Below, piece by piece: positions 26,059 to 35,209 of a stretch of DNA of 64,000 nucleotides. Below the pieces are notes generated by a model, which saw only the letters and a program-made list of their open reading frames with translations, was not told where the DNA came from and did no database searches. The stretch comes from Treponema sp. (lineage in GTDB: Bacteria > Spirochaetota > Spirochaetia > Treponematales > Treponemataceae), in NCBI GenBank assembly GCA_016290995.1, contig JAEEVR010000004.1, positions 79,211 through 143,210 of the forward strand. The letters are read 5' to 3'. The first letter of the stretch is position 1; each line of letters begins with the position of its first letter. A program made the translations under genes and the position numbers.

Positions 26059-27735
26059 ATGAAAAAACTTGGACTTGTCGCAATGGCCCTTCTTTTTGCC
26101 GCCGCCAATTTTTACGCCGCGCAGGTAAACGAAGAGGAATTGAAGTCTGTCTCGCAGACAATCGAATTTGAAAACTACACAGGACCGCACGCCCGTGTTG
26201 ACACGCTTGAGGCGATTAAGGGAATCGGCTCCTCTCTAGGAAAAGAGGTTGCAAAAGATTCCGCAAAGGCCGCCAATGTCGGAAACCAGGCCAAATACTA
26301 TGTAATCCACGCGATTGACTCAAGCGTAAAAGAAAAGCTCGACGCTGACATTTTGATCTTGGGTTCGGGAGCGGAAGTTGACCACATCAGAAACTTGAGG
26401 CACATCATCGCCTCTTACTTGTCTTCCGCCTACTCTTACAGCGAGTCTGACGCCGAGGCGATCGCCACGTTCGTCACTGTTTACAACGCCGTTTACCGCA
26501 AGAACCTTGACGTATTCAAGTCAAAGTACAAGGAAGTTGTCGTAAACAACCTCACCGCCGAAAAGTGCGGCCTTTCGACAAAATGGTCTGAATGGCCCGG
26601 CCAAAGCCAAATCGTCATTCCGGTTTCGGACGCTTCCGGCGGACTTAGCGCTGTTGACACAAGCGTCATCAGCGACAAAGAAGTCGTAAACTCAATGAAG
26701 GAAGAAGACGGAAAGAACATCGACGACCGCAAAAAGATGGTTGACATAAAAGAGCGCGAGGCCGAAAAAGCCAGCGAAAAAGCCCAGGAGTCTCAAAAGA
26801 AAGCGACTGAGCAGCAAAAGACTGCCGACGCCGAAAAGAAAAAGGCTGACGAAAAGAAGCAAGAGACAAAGCAGGCTCAAAAGAAAGCTGACGACGCTCA
26901 GAAAAAGGCTGACGAGTCTAAGAAAAAGGCCCAAGAAAATCCCAAGGACAAAGAGGCTCAAAAACAAGCCCAGCAAGACCAAAAGGAAGCTGACAAGGCC
27001 AAAGAAAAGGTAGAAGAAGCCAAGAAGGAAGAAAAGGCCGCCGAAGAAAAGGCCGATGAAGCCCAAAAGAAGGCTGACGAATCAAAGAAGGAAGCGGAAA
27101 GCCAGCAGGCCGCCGCCGACAAAAAGCAGAACGAAGCCCAAGAAGAGCGCAAGGAAATCGCCAAGGACCAGGAAAAGGTAGCCGCCGAAGAAAAGGCCGC
27201 CGCCTCGGCCGCCAGCGTATACGGACTTAAGTTGGTTGACTCAAAGCTCAACTCGCAAATCGTTAAGGTAAACACTGACGACGGCGTCATCCTTAAGCAG
27301 AGCCCTGTAAAGGTAATCAAGAACCGCGCGATGAGCCAGACAGGCAAAGGCTTTATCGCCGTGGCCGGAGAAAATTCTGGCAAGGGCGCAGTTAAGTTGG
27401 TATTGATTGACCCCGAGTCGCTTGAGATTGTTCAGGAATCGGAAGAAGTTCTTGCCGACAATTCAGTCTTGCTTGAAGACGGCGGCAGCTACCTTGTAGT
27501 GATCAAGGACGCGCTTGGATACGTTGTTGGAAAATACGGCGCTGACTTAAAGCTTCAGGTTAAGAGCCCCGTTCCGATCAACCCCGCCTCGCCGATCATC
27601 AAGACTTCGGCCGGCTACATGGTTACGGATTTGACCGGAAATCCCTTGGTATTGAACGCCAATGATTTGTCGTTGACTTTCAAGAAGGCTGTTGGAGCCG
27701 CCAAGAATCTTACCAATTCGTCAAAGAAAAAATAA
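26059..27735 (+). CDS. P83/100-family antigen
   Basis: 558 residues. It has a signal peptide (LGLVAMALLFAAANFYAA) and an N-terminal globular domain (about 25-210) with segments typical of the spirochaetal P83/100 group (TIEFENYTGPHARVDTLEAI, NLRHIIASYLSSAYSY). A very long Lys/Glu/Ala coiled coil with repeated KKADE motifs follows at about 225-390, then a C-terminal beta-rich domain (about 392-550). The family is known from Borrelia and Treponema as an immunodominant antigen; its physiological role is unresolved. AGGAG precedes the ATG. It is followed by a strong terminator. Confidence 0.9.
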   Translation: MKKLGLVAMALLFAAANFYAAQVNEEELKSVSQTIEFENYTGPHARVDTLEAIKGIGSSLGKEVAKDSAKAANVGNQAKYYVIHAIDSSVKEKLDADILILGSGAEVDHIRNLRHIIASYLSSAYSYSESDAEAIATFVTVYNAVYRKNLDVFKSKYKEVVVNNLTAEKCGLSTKWSEWPGQSQIVIPVSDASGGLSAVDTSVISDKEVVNSMKEEDGKNIDDRKKMVDIKEREAEKASEKAQESQKKATEQQKTADAEKKKADEKKQETKQAQKKADDAQKKADESKKKAQENPKDKEAQKQAQQDQKEADKAKEKVEEAKKEEKAAEEKADEAQKKADESKKEAESQQAAADKKQNEAQEERKEIAKDQEKVAAEEKAAASAASVYGLKLVDSKLNSQIVKVNTDDGVILKQSPVKVIKNRAMSQTGKGFIAVAGENSGKGAVKLVLIDPESLEIVQESEEVLADNSVLLEDGGSYLVVIKDALGYVVGKYGADLKLQVKSPVPINPASPIIKTSAGYMVTDLTGNPLVLNANDLSLTFKKAVGAAKNLTNSSKKK

Positions 27736-27767
27736 TCCAATTCGCCGCGTAAATGCGGCGCTAGATT

Positions 27768-27802
27768 AAAAAAAAGGCCGCCTTTTGGGCGGTCTTTTTT
27801 TT
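27768..27802. terminator. Bidirectional terminator between the P83/100 gene and dnaB
   Basis: GGCCGCC and GGGCGGTC form a GC-rich stem flanked by eight A on one side and eight T on the other, so it works for both convergent genes. A smaller hairpin (CGCCGC/GCGGCG, 27743-27760) precedes it. Confidence 0.85.
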
Positions 27803-27820
27803 GTCGTTTGGCGCAAGCGC

Positions 27821-29152
27821 TTATTGCTCTTCGTCGGAAGCGGCGTTTTCAAACTTGGTGTAAGCCGGAATAAAGGTAAGCGGAACGTCGCCCGTCGAGC
27901 CGTTTCGCTGCTTGGCGACGACAAGTTTGGCCTCTTGCGCCGGCTCGTTGTAGTCCTTTAATCGTTCTCGGTGAAGGAACATTACGACGTCGGCGTCTTG
28001 TTCGATTGAGCCTGAACCGCGCAACTGCGCCAAGTTTGGCTCGTTTCCTTCTGCGTCGCGGGCAACTTGGCACAAGGCGACGATCGGTATTTTTAGTTCG
28101 CGGGCCAAGGCCTTTAGCGACTTTGAAACTTCGCTTTGCGCTTCAAAAACTTTTGCGTTTGCGTTCTCAACTCCAATCAAGCCGATGTAGTCTATAAAAA
28201 TAATTTTTACGCCTTTTTCAACAACGATGCGCCTTGCCATCGCCCGCAAGTCCAAAAGCTGCATGTTGGGTTGGTCTACGATGTAAAGCGGCGCCTTAAA
28301 GATGCGGCCCGCGGCGTCTTGCAATTTTTGAAAGTCGCTCATGCTAAGCATGCCGCTTCTAAGCTTGTGGCCGGGCACCCTAGCCTCTTGGCTTAAAAGG
28401 CGCTGGCCGATCATTTGGTAAGACATTTCCAAAGAGAAAAAGCCGCAAGGAATCTTTTTTTCTACCGTGATGTATTGCATCATGGACAAGGCCATGGCGG
28501 TTTTTCCGATTGAAGGGCGCGCGCCAAGAATGATCAATTCTTCGTTTTGGAAGCCGCTTGTCATTGTGTCCAACTTTCCGATGCCGCAAGGAATTCCTGT
28601 GTAGGCCTCTTTTTTGTTGTAGCGCTCTTCTATCAAGGTCAATGTCTCGCCGATAAGCTTTGCGGCTTCGTGGACTTCTACCGATTCGTTTTTTTCGCTA
28701 AGGCTGAATATTTTCTTTTCGGCTTCTTCCAAAATAAGGCGGCTTTCGCGGCTTTTGTCAAAGCTAAAAGCCTTTAGTTCTTCGGACATTTTTATCAAGT
28801 CGCGCCTGATGGCCATGTCCAAGACGATTTGCGCGTAATATTCGATGTTCGCGCTGGTGGGAACGGTGTCTGACAAGGCGGCGATGTATGCCGCTCCCCC
28901 CGCTTCTTGCAGCTTGTTTGTTTTTGTAAGCTCGTTGATCAGCGTCAACGCGTCGCCATGAACGCTTTGCCTAAAAAGCGAAACCATGGCTTCAAAGATG
29001 ATTTGGTTTTGGTAGGAGTAGAATCTGTCGCTTTGAAGCAAGGATATAACGTTGTTTACAGAACCCCAGTCCAAGAGCATGGCGCCCAAGACCGCTTGCT
29101 CAGCCTCTAGGTTGTGCGGCGGAACTTTGTCTTTTAGTCCTTGGTATTCCAC
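27821..29152 (-). CDS. dnaB: Replicative DNA helicase DnaB
   Basis: 443 residues from a GTG at 29152, with AAAAGGGGG upstream. It unwinds DNA at the fork as a hexamer. The N-terminal helical domain begins with PPHNLEAEQAVLGAMLLD. The RecA-like ATPase domain has Walker A GARPSIGKTAMALSMMQ, Walker B IIFIDYIGLI, and motif H4 SGSIEQDADVVMFLHR with the arginine finger region after it. Length and motifs are normal; no intein is present. It lies downstream of the rpsF-ssb-rpsR-rplI group, separated by a hairpin. Confidence 0.97.
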   Translation of the reverse strand: MEYQGLKDKVPPHNLEAEQAVLGAMLLDWGSVNNVISLLQSDRFYSYQNQIIFEAMVSLFRQSVHGDALTLINELTKTNKLQEAGGAAYIAALSDTVPTSANIEYYAQIVLDMAIRRDLIKMSEELKAFSFDKSRESRLILEEAEKKIFSLSEKNESVEVHEAAKLIGETLTLIEERYNKKEAYTGIPCGIGKLDTMTSGFQNEELIILGARPSIGKTAMALSMMQYITVEKKIPCGFFSLEMSYQMIGQRLLSQEARVPGHKLRSGMLSMSDFQKLQDAAGRIFKAPLYIVDQPNMQLLDLRAMARRIVVEKGVKIIFIDYIGLIGVENANAKVFEAQSEVSKSLKALARELKIPIVALCQVARDAEGNEPNLAQLRGSGSIEQDADVVMFLHRERLKDYNEPAQEAKLVVAKQRNGSTGDVPLTFIPAYTKFENAASDEEQ

Positions 29153-29272
29153 AGATTTGCCCCCTTTTATCTACGTGTTTTCAACAAATTCTCAACAAGT
29201 CGTCCATAGCCTTTAAAGACGACAAAAGCGACAGACTTGACCTAAGTCAAATCCGTCGCTTGTTGCAACGCA

Positions 29273-29302
29273 AATAATCGCCGCCGTTACGCGGCGATTA
29301 TT
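29273..29302 (-). terminator. Hairpin directly after rplI
   Basis: AATAATCGCCGC and GCGGCGATTATT form a perfect 12-bp stem with a six-base loop, touching the rplI stop codon. The T-rich end of the stem acts as the weak U-tract on the minus strand. Confidence 0.65.
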
Positions 29303-29866
29303 TTAGTTGGCGGCCGGGGCGCTTTCCTCAGCCTTTTCTTGAGCGGGAGCCTCAGCGTTGGCTTCGGCAGCCTTCTTTTCGGCGCGGGGCTTTTTCTCCG
29401 GCTCTTTCTTGCTTTCGTCAACCTGTCCCTTTACTTCAACATGAATCTCGGCGACAGCGTTTTCGTAAAGCTTAACGTTGATCTTGTATACGCCAGTCTG
29501 CTTGATTGTGTTGCCAGGAATCTCAACGCGCTTGCGCTCAAATTCAAAGCCTTCTTTGGCAAGCAATTCGATGATTGTCTGGGCGCTGACGGCTCCGTAG
29601 AGCTTTCCGCCGGCGCTGGCAGGAACTGTAACAGAAAGCGACAAGGCTTCCAACTTTTCTTTGTCGCTCTTGGCGGCTTCGCGCTTAGCGGCCTTGCGGG
29701 CTTCAATCTCAGCCTTGCGGCCTTCGAAGATGGCTACAACTTCCGGAGTGTACGGAAGAGCCAAGTTGCGCGGGAACAAAAAGTTGCGAGCGTATCCGTC
29801 GGCAACGACCTTTACGTCGCCTTCTTCACCCAAGTGGTTTACGTCTTTGTTAAGAATTACTTTCAT
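29303..29866 (-). CDS. rplI: 50S ribosomal protein L9
   Basis: 187 residues. The N-terminal L9 domain is standard ([19 protein letters not shown], then [20 protein letters not shown]), the central helix follows ([20 protein letters not shown]), and the C-terminal domain is present ([20 protein letters not shown]). About 40 extra residues, rich in Lys, Glu and Ala ([20 protein letters not shown] onward), extend past the usual 148-150. Part of the rpsF-ssb-rpsR-rplI operon. Confidence 0.97.
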   Translation of the reverse strand: MKVILNKDVNHLGEEGDVKVVADGYARNFLFPRNLALPYTPEVVAIFEGRKAEIEARKAAKREAAKSDKEKLEALSLSVTVPASAGGKLYGAVSAQTIIELLAKEGFEFERKRVEIPGNTIKQTGVYKINVKLYENAVAEIHVEVKGQVDESKKEPEKKPRAEKKAAEANAEAPAQEKAEESAPAAN

Positions 29867-29887
29867 TTTCCATGCTCCTCGTTAAAA

Positions 29888-30220
29888 TTAGTCCGCTACG
29901 AACGGAAGCAAGCAGATGTTGCGGGCGCGCTTGATGGCGCTGGCAAGCTCTCTCTGGTGCTTGGCGCAAGTGCCTGTAATGCGGCGAGGAAGAATCTTGC
30001 CGCGCTCTGTTGTATAGCGGCGCAAGCCGTCGGCGTCTTTGTAGTCGATCTTTGTCTTGTTAGAGCAAAAGCGGCAAACTTTCTTGTGGAAAGCGAACTT
30101 GCCCTTGGCTCCGCGTCCGCGTCCTTCGCCGTCGCGTCCGGCTTCGGCGAGGTTCTTTTCATTTACGAGAGACGCGTCGGCGTCTTTATTTTCAACAGGT
30201 TCTACTGTCTGGTCTGACAT
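29888..30220 (-). CDS. rpsR: 30S ribosomal protein S18
   Basis: 110 residues, longer than the usual 75-80. The core is standard ([53 protein letters not shown]). The first 35 residues are an added acidic and then Gly/Arg-rich arm ([20 protein letters not shown]). S18 binds S6 on the platform of the 30S subunit; S6 is encoded at the head of this operon. It lies 18 bases after ssb with a weak ACTCC-complementary ribosome-binding site (AGGAG). Confidence 0.96.
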   Translation of the reverse strand: MSDQTVEPVENKDADASLVNEKNLAEAGRDGEGRGRGAKGKFAFHKKVCRFCSNKTKIDYKDADGLRRYTTERGKILPRRITGTCAKHQRELASAIKRARNICLLPFVAD

Positions 30221-30238
30221 AATTTACTCCTATAAAAA

Positions 30239-30724
30239 TTAGAATGGAATGTCTTCCGGAAAACCGCCGTCATCCGCTGGATAGGGAGCGTCGTTGTCTG
30301 GATAGCTTTGGGCGGGCTGCTGAGGCCTGGGCTGGAATCTGGGCGAACCACCTAAATCGGAGCCGCTAGAGGCTCCCTCGCCTTTTCCGCCAAGGAGTTG
30401 AACGTTGTTTGCGACAATGTTCACTCTGCTGTTTGTCTTTCCGTCCTTTTCCCAACGATCCTGCCTAAGATAGCCTTCAATGGCAATCTGCTTACCCTTT
30501 AACAAGTAAGGCTTTAGGTTTTCCGCGGTTTTTCCCCAAATTGTTATATCGAAATAGCTTACTTCGTCGCTCCAAGAGCCGTCGGCGCCTTTGCGGCTGC
30601 GGTTAACGGCGATGCTGACATTGGCGCGGGCGGTGCCGTTCGGCAAATAAGCGAACGAACGCTCGTCTGATCCCAAATCGCGGGTGAGTCTTCCGATAAG
30701 AACAACGTGATTCAAGTCTGTCAT
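30239..30724 (-). CDS. ssb: Single-stranded DNA-binding protein
   Basis: 161 residues. The OB fold is recognisable (MTDLNHVVLIGRLTRDLGSD, ANVSIAVNRSRKGADG, SYFDITIWGKTAENLKPYL, IAIEGYLRQDRWEKDGKTNS). A Gly/Gln/Pro-rich linker ends in the conserved acidic tip EDIPF that recruits repair and replication proteins. Location between rpsF and rpsR is the classic arrangement. Strong GGAGGGC ribosome-binding site upstream. Confidence 0.97.
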   Translation of the reverse strand: MTDLNHVVLIGRLTRDLGSDERSFAYLPNGTARANVSIAVNRSRKGADGSWSDEVSYFDITIWGKTAENLKPYLLKGKQIAIEGYLRQDRWEKDGKTNSRVNIVANNVQLLGGKGEGASSGSDLGGSPRFQPRPQQPAQSYPDNDAPYPADDGGFPEDIPF

Positions 30725-30750
30725 GCATGCCCTCCTGGATTTTTTGAAAT

Positions 30751-31032
30751 TTACTCTTCGATAAGAACGAACATGTGCTTAAGCAAGTCGTTGTTAAGCT
30801 TGAACTGAGCCGCAATCTCGGCGAGCTTGCCGGGGTTTGCGTTGACGTTCATCAAAACAAAGCGGCCTTTCTTTTGCTTTTTGATTTCGTAGGTCAAATC
30901 GCGGTCGCCAAAGGGCTCTTCCTTTGCGATTTCCGCTCCAAACTGAGAAAGGACTTGGCGAACTGTCTCCAATCCCTTCTTGGACCGATCTTCGTCTAAC
31001 GGAAAGATGGTCATAAGTTCATACTTTCTCAT
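30751..31032 (-). CDS. rpsF: 30S ribosomal protein S6
   Basis: 93 residues with the usual start (MRKYELMTIFPLDEDRSKKG) and the strands FGDRDLTYEIKKQKKGRFVL and FKLNNDLLKHMFVL. AAGGAG lies a few bases before the ATG. First gene of the rpsF-ssb-rpsR-rplI operon, with a promoter at 31112-31141 and a structured leader of about 70 bases. Confidence 0.96.
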   Translation of the reverse strand: MRKYELMTIFPLDEDRSKKGLETVRQVLSQFGAEIAKEEPFGDRDLTYEIKKQKKGRFVLMNVNANPGKLAEIAAQFKLNNDLLKHMFVLIEE

Positions 31033-31049
31033 AAAAACTCCTTATGGTC

Positions 31050-31085
31050 TTTATAGGCGCTGTCTGCGCCCGGAAACTGCCTAAG
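31050..31085 (-). promoter_or_regulatory. Possible S6:S18 autoregulatory leader structure
   Basis: In the rpsF leader the minus strand contains CCG immediately followed by the hairpin GGCGC-AGACA-GCGCC (31070-31056). TTT before and AAA after can extend the stem so that CCG becomes bulged. A bulged CCG above a short hairpin is the known recognition site of the S6:S18 dimer in the leaders of many rpsF operons. The match is by eye only. Confidence 0.5.
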
Positions 31086-31111
31086 CAGCTTCAAGGTGGT
31101 GATGTTCTAGT

Positions 31112-31141
31112 AGAATAGCAAAAAAAGCCCCATCGTGTCAA
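31112..31141 (-). promoter_or_regulatory. Promoter of the rpsF-ssb-rpsR-rplI operon
   Basis: TTGACA (31141-31136), 18 bases, TATTCT (31117-31112). The start point would leave a leader of about 70 bases with the hairpin and ribosome-binding site described nearby. Confidence 0.7.
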
Positions 31142-31177
31142 TACGCTCAAAAGAAAAAAAACACGGGCGGCTCTATA

Positions 31178-31221
31178 TTGACGAGAGCCCTTTTTGCCGA
31201 TATATAATATAGGTATAAATT
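31178..31221 (+). promoter_or_regulatory. Promoter of the ankyrin-protein gene
   Basis: TTGACG (31178-31183) with TATATA at a 17-base spacing (31201-31206) or TATAAT at 19 (31203-31208). The ATG at 31222 lies 13 bases after TATAAT, so the leader is very short; a lone AGG sits at or before the predicted start point. Confidence 0.6.
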
Positions 31222-32673
31222 ATGAAAAATCGATTCGCCGCGACACTTTTATTTTTGGCCGCTTTTATGGCCGCCCCTCTCTTTGCGGAATCAAAGACGC
31301 AAAAAATGGAGTCTTTGATTCAAGAAGCCAGCGTAAAAAAAATAAAGAACATGATAGTAAAAAACCAGTCTTTGGCAGACGCCTCTTACGGCCAAAGCAA
31401 GGACTCGCTTTTAATCGTGGCGCTAAAGAACAACAGGGATTACGAGGTTGTAAAGCTTTTGCTTGACGCGGGAGTGAATCCCAAAAAGCAAAACGCTGAC
31501 GGAGACAACGCGATCGTTTACGCGGCAAAATGCGGAGCCGACGCAAAAATTTTGGACGAGTTGATCGGTTACGACACGGTTCTTCCCTTTCAACGAAAGA
31601 ACCGCATCTTAAAAAAGAACAAGGAAGGAATGAGCGCCCTTGACTACGCGACGCAAAATCAAAACGCGGAGCAAATCGCCGTAATCAACCGCTACTTGGG
31701 AATCGTGGACGAAGCCGCCGAAGAGCCGGTCGTAGAAAGCGCCGCCGTTCCGGAGCCAGCCCATGAGGCCGCTGCGCCGACTCCGGCGCCGGAAGTTGCT
31801 GCCCCTCAAACGCCGGCCGCGGCAGAACCCGCTCCGGAAATTGTCGCTCCGGCAGCGATTGTCGCCGCCGTTCCGGAAGAAAGCCCTGAGCCAGAGCCCG
31901 CTCCCGTCGAAGCGGAAATCCTTCCGCCTCAAAACGGAGAGGACTTGCAAAAAGCCGCGGCAGAAGCGGCAGCCCGCGCCAAAAAGCCCAACAGGCGCGT
32001 TTATCTTTTTGAAGGAATCGCGGCCTTTGACACATACGACACAAAAACACAAACAAAAACTTTGATCGCCGAGCCGAACAAGGCTGGCCCCAACGGCAGA
32101 ACGCTTTTGCAAAAAGCCGCCTCGCAAGACGACTTGAATATGATCAACCTTCTAAAAGAATCCAAGGCTGACTTTAACTTGGCCGACCGCGAGGGATATT
32201 CGCCCTTGATGTACGCCGCCCGCTTTGCAAAAAAGCCTGAGACTGTCGCGCTTCTTTTGTCTTGCGGAGCGGACGTAAAGGCTAAAAACCGCTTTGGCCT
32301 TAGCGCGATAGAAATCGCCGCGGCAGACAACAAGAATTCCCAAATCGTTGAAGCCCTTTTGGCAAAGTCGCAAACGCTTGACTCAAAGAAAGCCTTTGTA
32401 GCCGCGGTCGGCATGGGACGCTCCAACGACGTGATCCAAAAATTCTTGGACGCCGGAATGAACGTCAACGAAGTCTACAAGGGAAAGAGCCTTTTGATGT
32501 ACGCCGCCGAAAGCAACAGCAACACGGACTGCATCGAATTCCTTTTGGAAAAAGGCGCCGACAAAACGATGCTTTCAAACGATTGGAAGGACGCCTATTG
32601 GTTTGCCAGCCAAAATCCCAGCTTGCCCCACAACAACGTTTACTGGTCGCTTAACAACGCGGAGAAAAACTAA
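31222..32673 (+). CDS. Exported ankyrin-repeat protein
   Basis: 483 residues. A signal peptide is predicted (FAATLLFLAAFMAAPLFAES). Two to three ankyrin repeats follow (LIVALKNNRDYEVVKLLLDA, DGDNAIVYAAKCGADAKILD). A Pro/Ala/Glu-rich linker spans about residues 170-245. A second ankyrin block then runs to the C-terminus (TLLQKAASQDDLNMINLLKE, GYSPLMYAARFAKKPETVAL, KSLLMYAAESNSNTDCIEFL). Ankyrin repeats mediate protein binding; the export signal puts this one in the periplasm or outside the cell. The partner is unknown. Its stop overlaps the rsmD start (TAATG). Confidence 0.87.
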   Translation: MKNRFAATLLFLAAFMAAPLFAESKTQKMESLIQEASVKKIKNMIVKNQSLADASYGQSKDSLLIVALKNNRDYEVVKLLLDAGVNPKKQNADGDNAIVYAAKCGADAKILDELIGYDTVLPFQRKNRILKKNKEGMSALDYATQNQNAEQIAVINRYLGIVDEAAEEPVVESAAVPEPAHEAAAPTPAPEVAAPQTPAAAEPAPEIVAPAAIVAAVPEESPEPEPAPVEAEILPPQNGEDLQKAAAEAAARAKKPNRRVYLFEGIAAFDTYDTKTQTKTLIAEPNKAGPNGRTLLQKAASQDDLNMINLLKESKADFNLADREGYSPLMYAARFAKKPETVALLLSCGADVKAKNRFGLSAIEIAAADNKNSQIVEALLAKSQTLDSKKAFVAAVGMGRSNDVIQKFLDAGMNVNEVYKGKSLLMYAAESNSNTDCIEFLLEKGADKTMLSNDWKDAYWFASQNPSLPHNNVYWSLNNAEKN

Positions 32674-33218
32674 TGCGCATTACAGGCGGCCAACTTAAAG
32701 GAAGAATCATCAAGTGCCCCGACGGAGTGATCAGGCCGGCGATGGACAGAATGCGCGAAAGCGTCTTTGCGATTCTTGGAGACCTTAGCGGAAAAAGTTG
32801 GCTGGACCTTTTTAGCGGTTCGGGAACAATCGCGATAGAGGCCGTATCGCGCGGCGCCGACCGCGTTGAGCTGTGCGAAAAAGACCGCCTCAAAATCAAA
32901 ACGGTTTTGGACAACGTTTCAATCACTGAAAAAGAAATGGGCGTAAAAATAAAGTGTCATTTTATGGCGGTCGAACTTTTTGTCAAACGCTGCAAGTCGC
33001 AGTATGACTACATATTTTTTGACCCGCCCTTCCCTTACAAATTCCACGAACAGCTTGTGGCCGAAACAGCAAAGAAAAATCTATTGCTTGCGGGCGGCGC
33101 CATTATGGTCCACCGACCAGAAGAGCATTTTATGCCCGATAAAATTGAGAACCTTGTACGCTATGACCAAAGAGTTTACGGCCGAAGCATCGTTGATTTT
33201 TACAAAATCGATTCTTAG
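32673..33218 (+). CDS. rsmD: 16S rRNA (guanine-N2)-methyltransferase RsmD
   Basis: 181 residues, the normal length. It methylates G966 of 16S rRNA (E. coli numbering, family knowledge). It starts with the typical MRITGGQLKGRII; the SAM motif is LDLFSGSGTIAIEAVSRG and the catalytic DPPF-type motif is YDYIFFDPPFPYKF. Translationally coupled to the ankyrin gene by a TAATG overlap and convergent with the acyl-CoA ligase. Confidence 0.93.
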   Translation: MRITGGQLKGRIIKCPDGVIRPAMDRMRESVFAILGDLSGKSWLDLFSGSGTIAIEAVSRGADRVELCEKDRLKIKTVLDNVSITEKEMGVKIKCHFMAVELFVKRCKSQYDYIFFDPPFPYKFHEQLVAETAKKNLLLAGGAIMVHRPEEHFMPDKIENLVRYDQRVYGRSIVDFYKIDS

Positions 33219-33223
33219 TCTTG

Positions 33224-35209
33224 TTATTTGTTAAAGAGGGAGCGGATTTCGCGCGCGTAAATCTTTTCGATTTGGTGGCGCATGACAATCTGCTTTCCGT
33301 TGATTTCTTTTCCAATCTTAAAGCTTTCGGGCAAAAGAACAAATTTGGCGACGCGTTCGCAAGTTCTAAAGCCGTTCTTGTCGTCAATCAAATTGTCAAT
33401 CTCGCCGCGAATCAAGTTGTAGATTTCGCTGGCGTTTAAGAGGCTTTCGTATGTGTCGTAGTAAATCCGGTTTTCGGCCGCGTATGAGGCAAGCGCGTCT
33501 TTGTATGGAACGATGAGAGCCGCGATGTATTTTTTGTCTTGGCCGACGACGACGGCTGACTCGACAAACTTTGAGCGGCAGATCGCGTTTTCGATTAATT
33601 GCGGCTCGATGTTCTCTCCGCCAAGCAAGACGATTGTGTCCTTGGCGCGGCCGGCGATCGTCACTTCGTTTTTGGAAGAAAGGATCGCGTAGTCGCCGGT
33701 GTTGATCCAGCCGTCCTTGTCAATCGCCTTTTGCGTAAGGTCGGGACGGCGGTAGTAGCCCTTCATAACTTGGCGGCCCTTAGCGAAAAGAATGCCTTTT
33801 TTGCCAGGCTTTAGCGGAGTTCCGCTTAATGGAACGCCGTCCTTTTGCGCCACGACTTTAAGCTGGGCGCTTGGAAAAACTTTTCCGACGCAGCCGGCCC
33901 TTAGGCGGCGCGGGTTTCCCAACGCCAAGAAAGGCGCGGTCTCTGTCATGCCGTAGCAGTCAAGCAAGGGAACGCGAATTGAATAAAAGAAAGAGCTTGT
34001 GTCGCGCTGCATGGAGCCTCCGCCGCATATCGCTCCGGTGATGCGCTTTCCCAAAAGCTTTTTAAATCGCTTGAAGCAAATCAAAAAACACAAAAGCTGG
34101 GGCGGCGACAACAAAATCAAGGGAATAAAGCCTTTTATGTGGTCAAGGAAGCGCGCGCGTTTTGAATAGCGGCACACAAGGCCCATAAAGCGCTGGTACG
34201 CCCAGCCCCAAGCCAAGCCGACAGTCATCGAAAAATTAAAGAGCGCCTGTGGAAAGCCGCCCCGCTTTTTTATCGAACGGTAGCAGCTTTGGACAAAGGC
34301 GTCCCACAAGCGCGGCACGCCTACAATCCATTGCGGGTTTACTTCCTTTATGTCTTCGCTCATTATCGTTATCGCGGGCTTTGAATACGCTATGCCGCTT
34401 TTGAGCGCGATGATGCAGTAAAGGTAGGCGCGTTCCATTATGTGCCAAATCGGAAGAACCGAAAGCCACATGTCGCCTTCGCGCGCGGTTACTAGAACGT
34501 CCTTTATGACTTCGCACTGGGCGATGATGTTGTCGTGGGTTATCATTACGCCTTTTGGAGTTCCTGTCGTTCCCGAAGTGAAAATGATTGTGGCGACGTC
34601 GCCGCCTTCTGTCTTTTCCATCTCGGCTTCGATTTGCGCGCGCTGCTCGTCGGTGGCGCGCCTTGCCATGTCTTCTAGGTCGATGAATTTGTGGACGCGG
34701 ATTCCTGCCATCGCCGCGCGCTCCATCGTAAGGTCTCCGGGCGTCTCAAAAAGAATCACGTCCTTAAGGTCGGGCACTTCCTCGATTTTTTCCAAGACCT
34801 TGTTAAGCTGGCGCTCGTTTTCAAAAAATGCGGCGCGGCAGTTTGTGAAGCTTAAGATGAAGCGGATTTCCGTTCCCATTGAGTCGCAGCCGCGCGGAAC
34901 GTCTGCCGCTCCCAAGGCCAAAAGCGCGAAGTCTGTCAAAAGCCATTCGCGCCTGTTGTCGCTTATGAGGCCGACCAAGTCGCCGCGGCATACGCCAAAC
35001 TCGCGCAAGACGACGGCCAAGTCCAAGACGCGGCGGTAAACCAATTGGTAGTCGTGCGACTCAAATTTTCCAAGCTCGTTTTTAAAGGATTGAAGCGTTG
35101 CGGAAGGACATTCGGCCGCGCGCTTTTTTAGCAAGAGCGCCAAATTCTTGGGCAAAGTTTCCTTGTGAGACAGATGAAGAATTTCTTTGACCTTGGTCAT
35201 TTTGCCCAT
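33224..35209 (-). CDS. Long-chain fatty-acid--CoA ligase (AMP-binding)
   Basis: 661 residues from ATG at 35209; an ATG at 35200 is also possible, and the open frame extends to 35230. It activates fatty acids through acyl-AMP to acyl-CoA. Motifs: the phosphate loop TIIFTSGTTGTPKGVMITHD, the acyl-AMP motif DCYGMTETAPFLAL, GWINTGDYAIL, and the C-terminal hinge VTIAGRAKDTIVLLGGENIE. The insertion with a hydrophobic patch (FIPLILLSPPQLLCFLICF) around the middle is usual for the long-chain group and may sit on the membrane. Own promoter upstream. Confidence 0.93.
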   Translation of the reverse strand: MGKMTKVKEILHLSHKETLPKNLALLLKKRAAECPSATLQSFKNELGKFESHDYQLVYRRVLDLAVVLREFGVCRGDLVGLISDNRREWLLTDFALLALGAADVPRGCDSMGTEIRFILSFTNCRAAFFENERQLNKVLEKIEEVPDLKDVILFETPGDLTMERAAMAGIRVHKFIDLEDMARRATDEQRAQIEAEMEKTEGGDVATIIFTSGTTGTPKGVMITHDNIIAQCEVIKDVLVTAREGDMWLSVLPIWHIMERAYLYCIIALKSGIAYSKPAITIMSEDIKEVNPQWIVGVPRLWDAFVQSCYRSIKKRGGFPQALFNFSMTVGLAWGWAYQRFMGLVCRYSKRARFLDHIKGFIPLILLSPPQLLCFLICFKRFKKLLGKRITGAICGGGSMQRDTSSFFYSIRVPLLDCYGMTETAPFLALGNPRRLRAGCVGKVFPSAQLKVVAQKDGVPLSGTPLKPGKKGILFAKGRQVMKGYYRRPDLTQKAIDKDGWINTGDYAILSSKNEVTIAGRAKDTIVLLGGENIEPQLIENAICRSKFVESAVVVGQDKKYIAALIVPYKDALASYAAENRIYYDTYESLLNASEIYNLIRGEIDNLIDDKNGFRTCERVAKFVLLPESFKIGKEINGKQIVMRHQIEKIYAREIRSLFNK

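Noticed and set aside
29339..30217. A 292-codon open frame on the plus strand
   Set aside because: It lies fully antisense to rplI and rpsR, and its residues show no family signature; it is a base-composition shadow.
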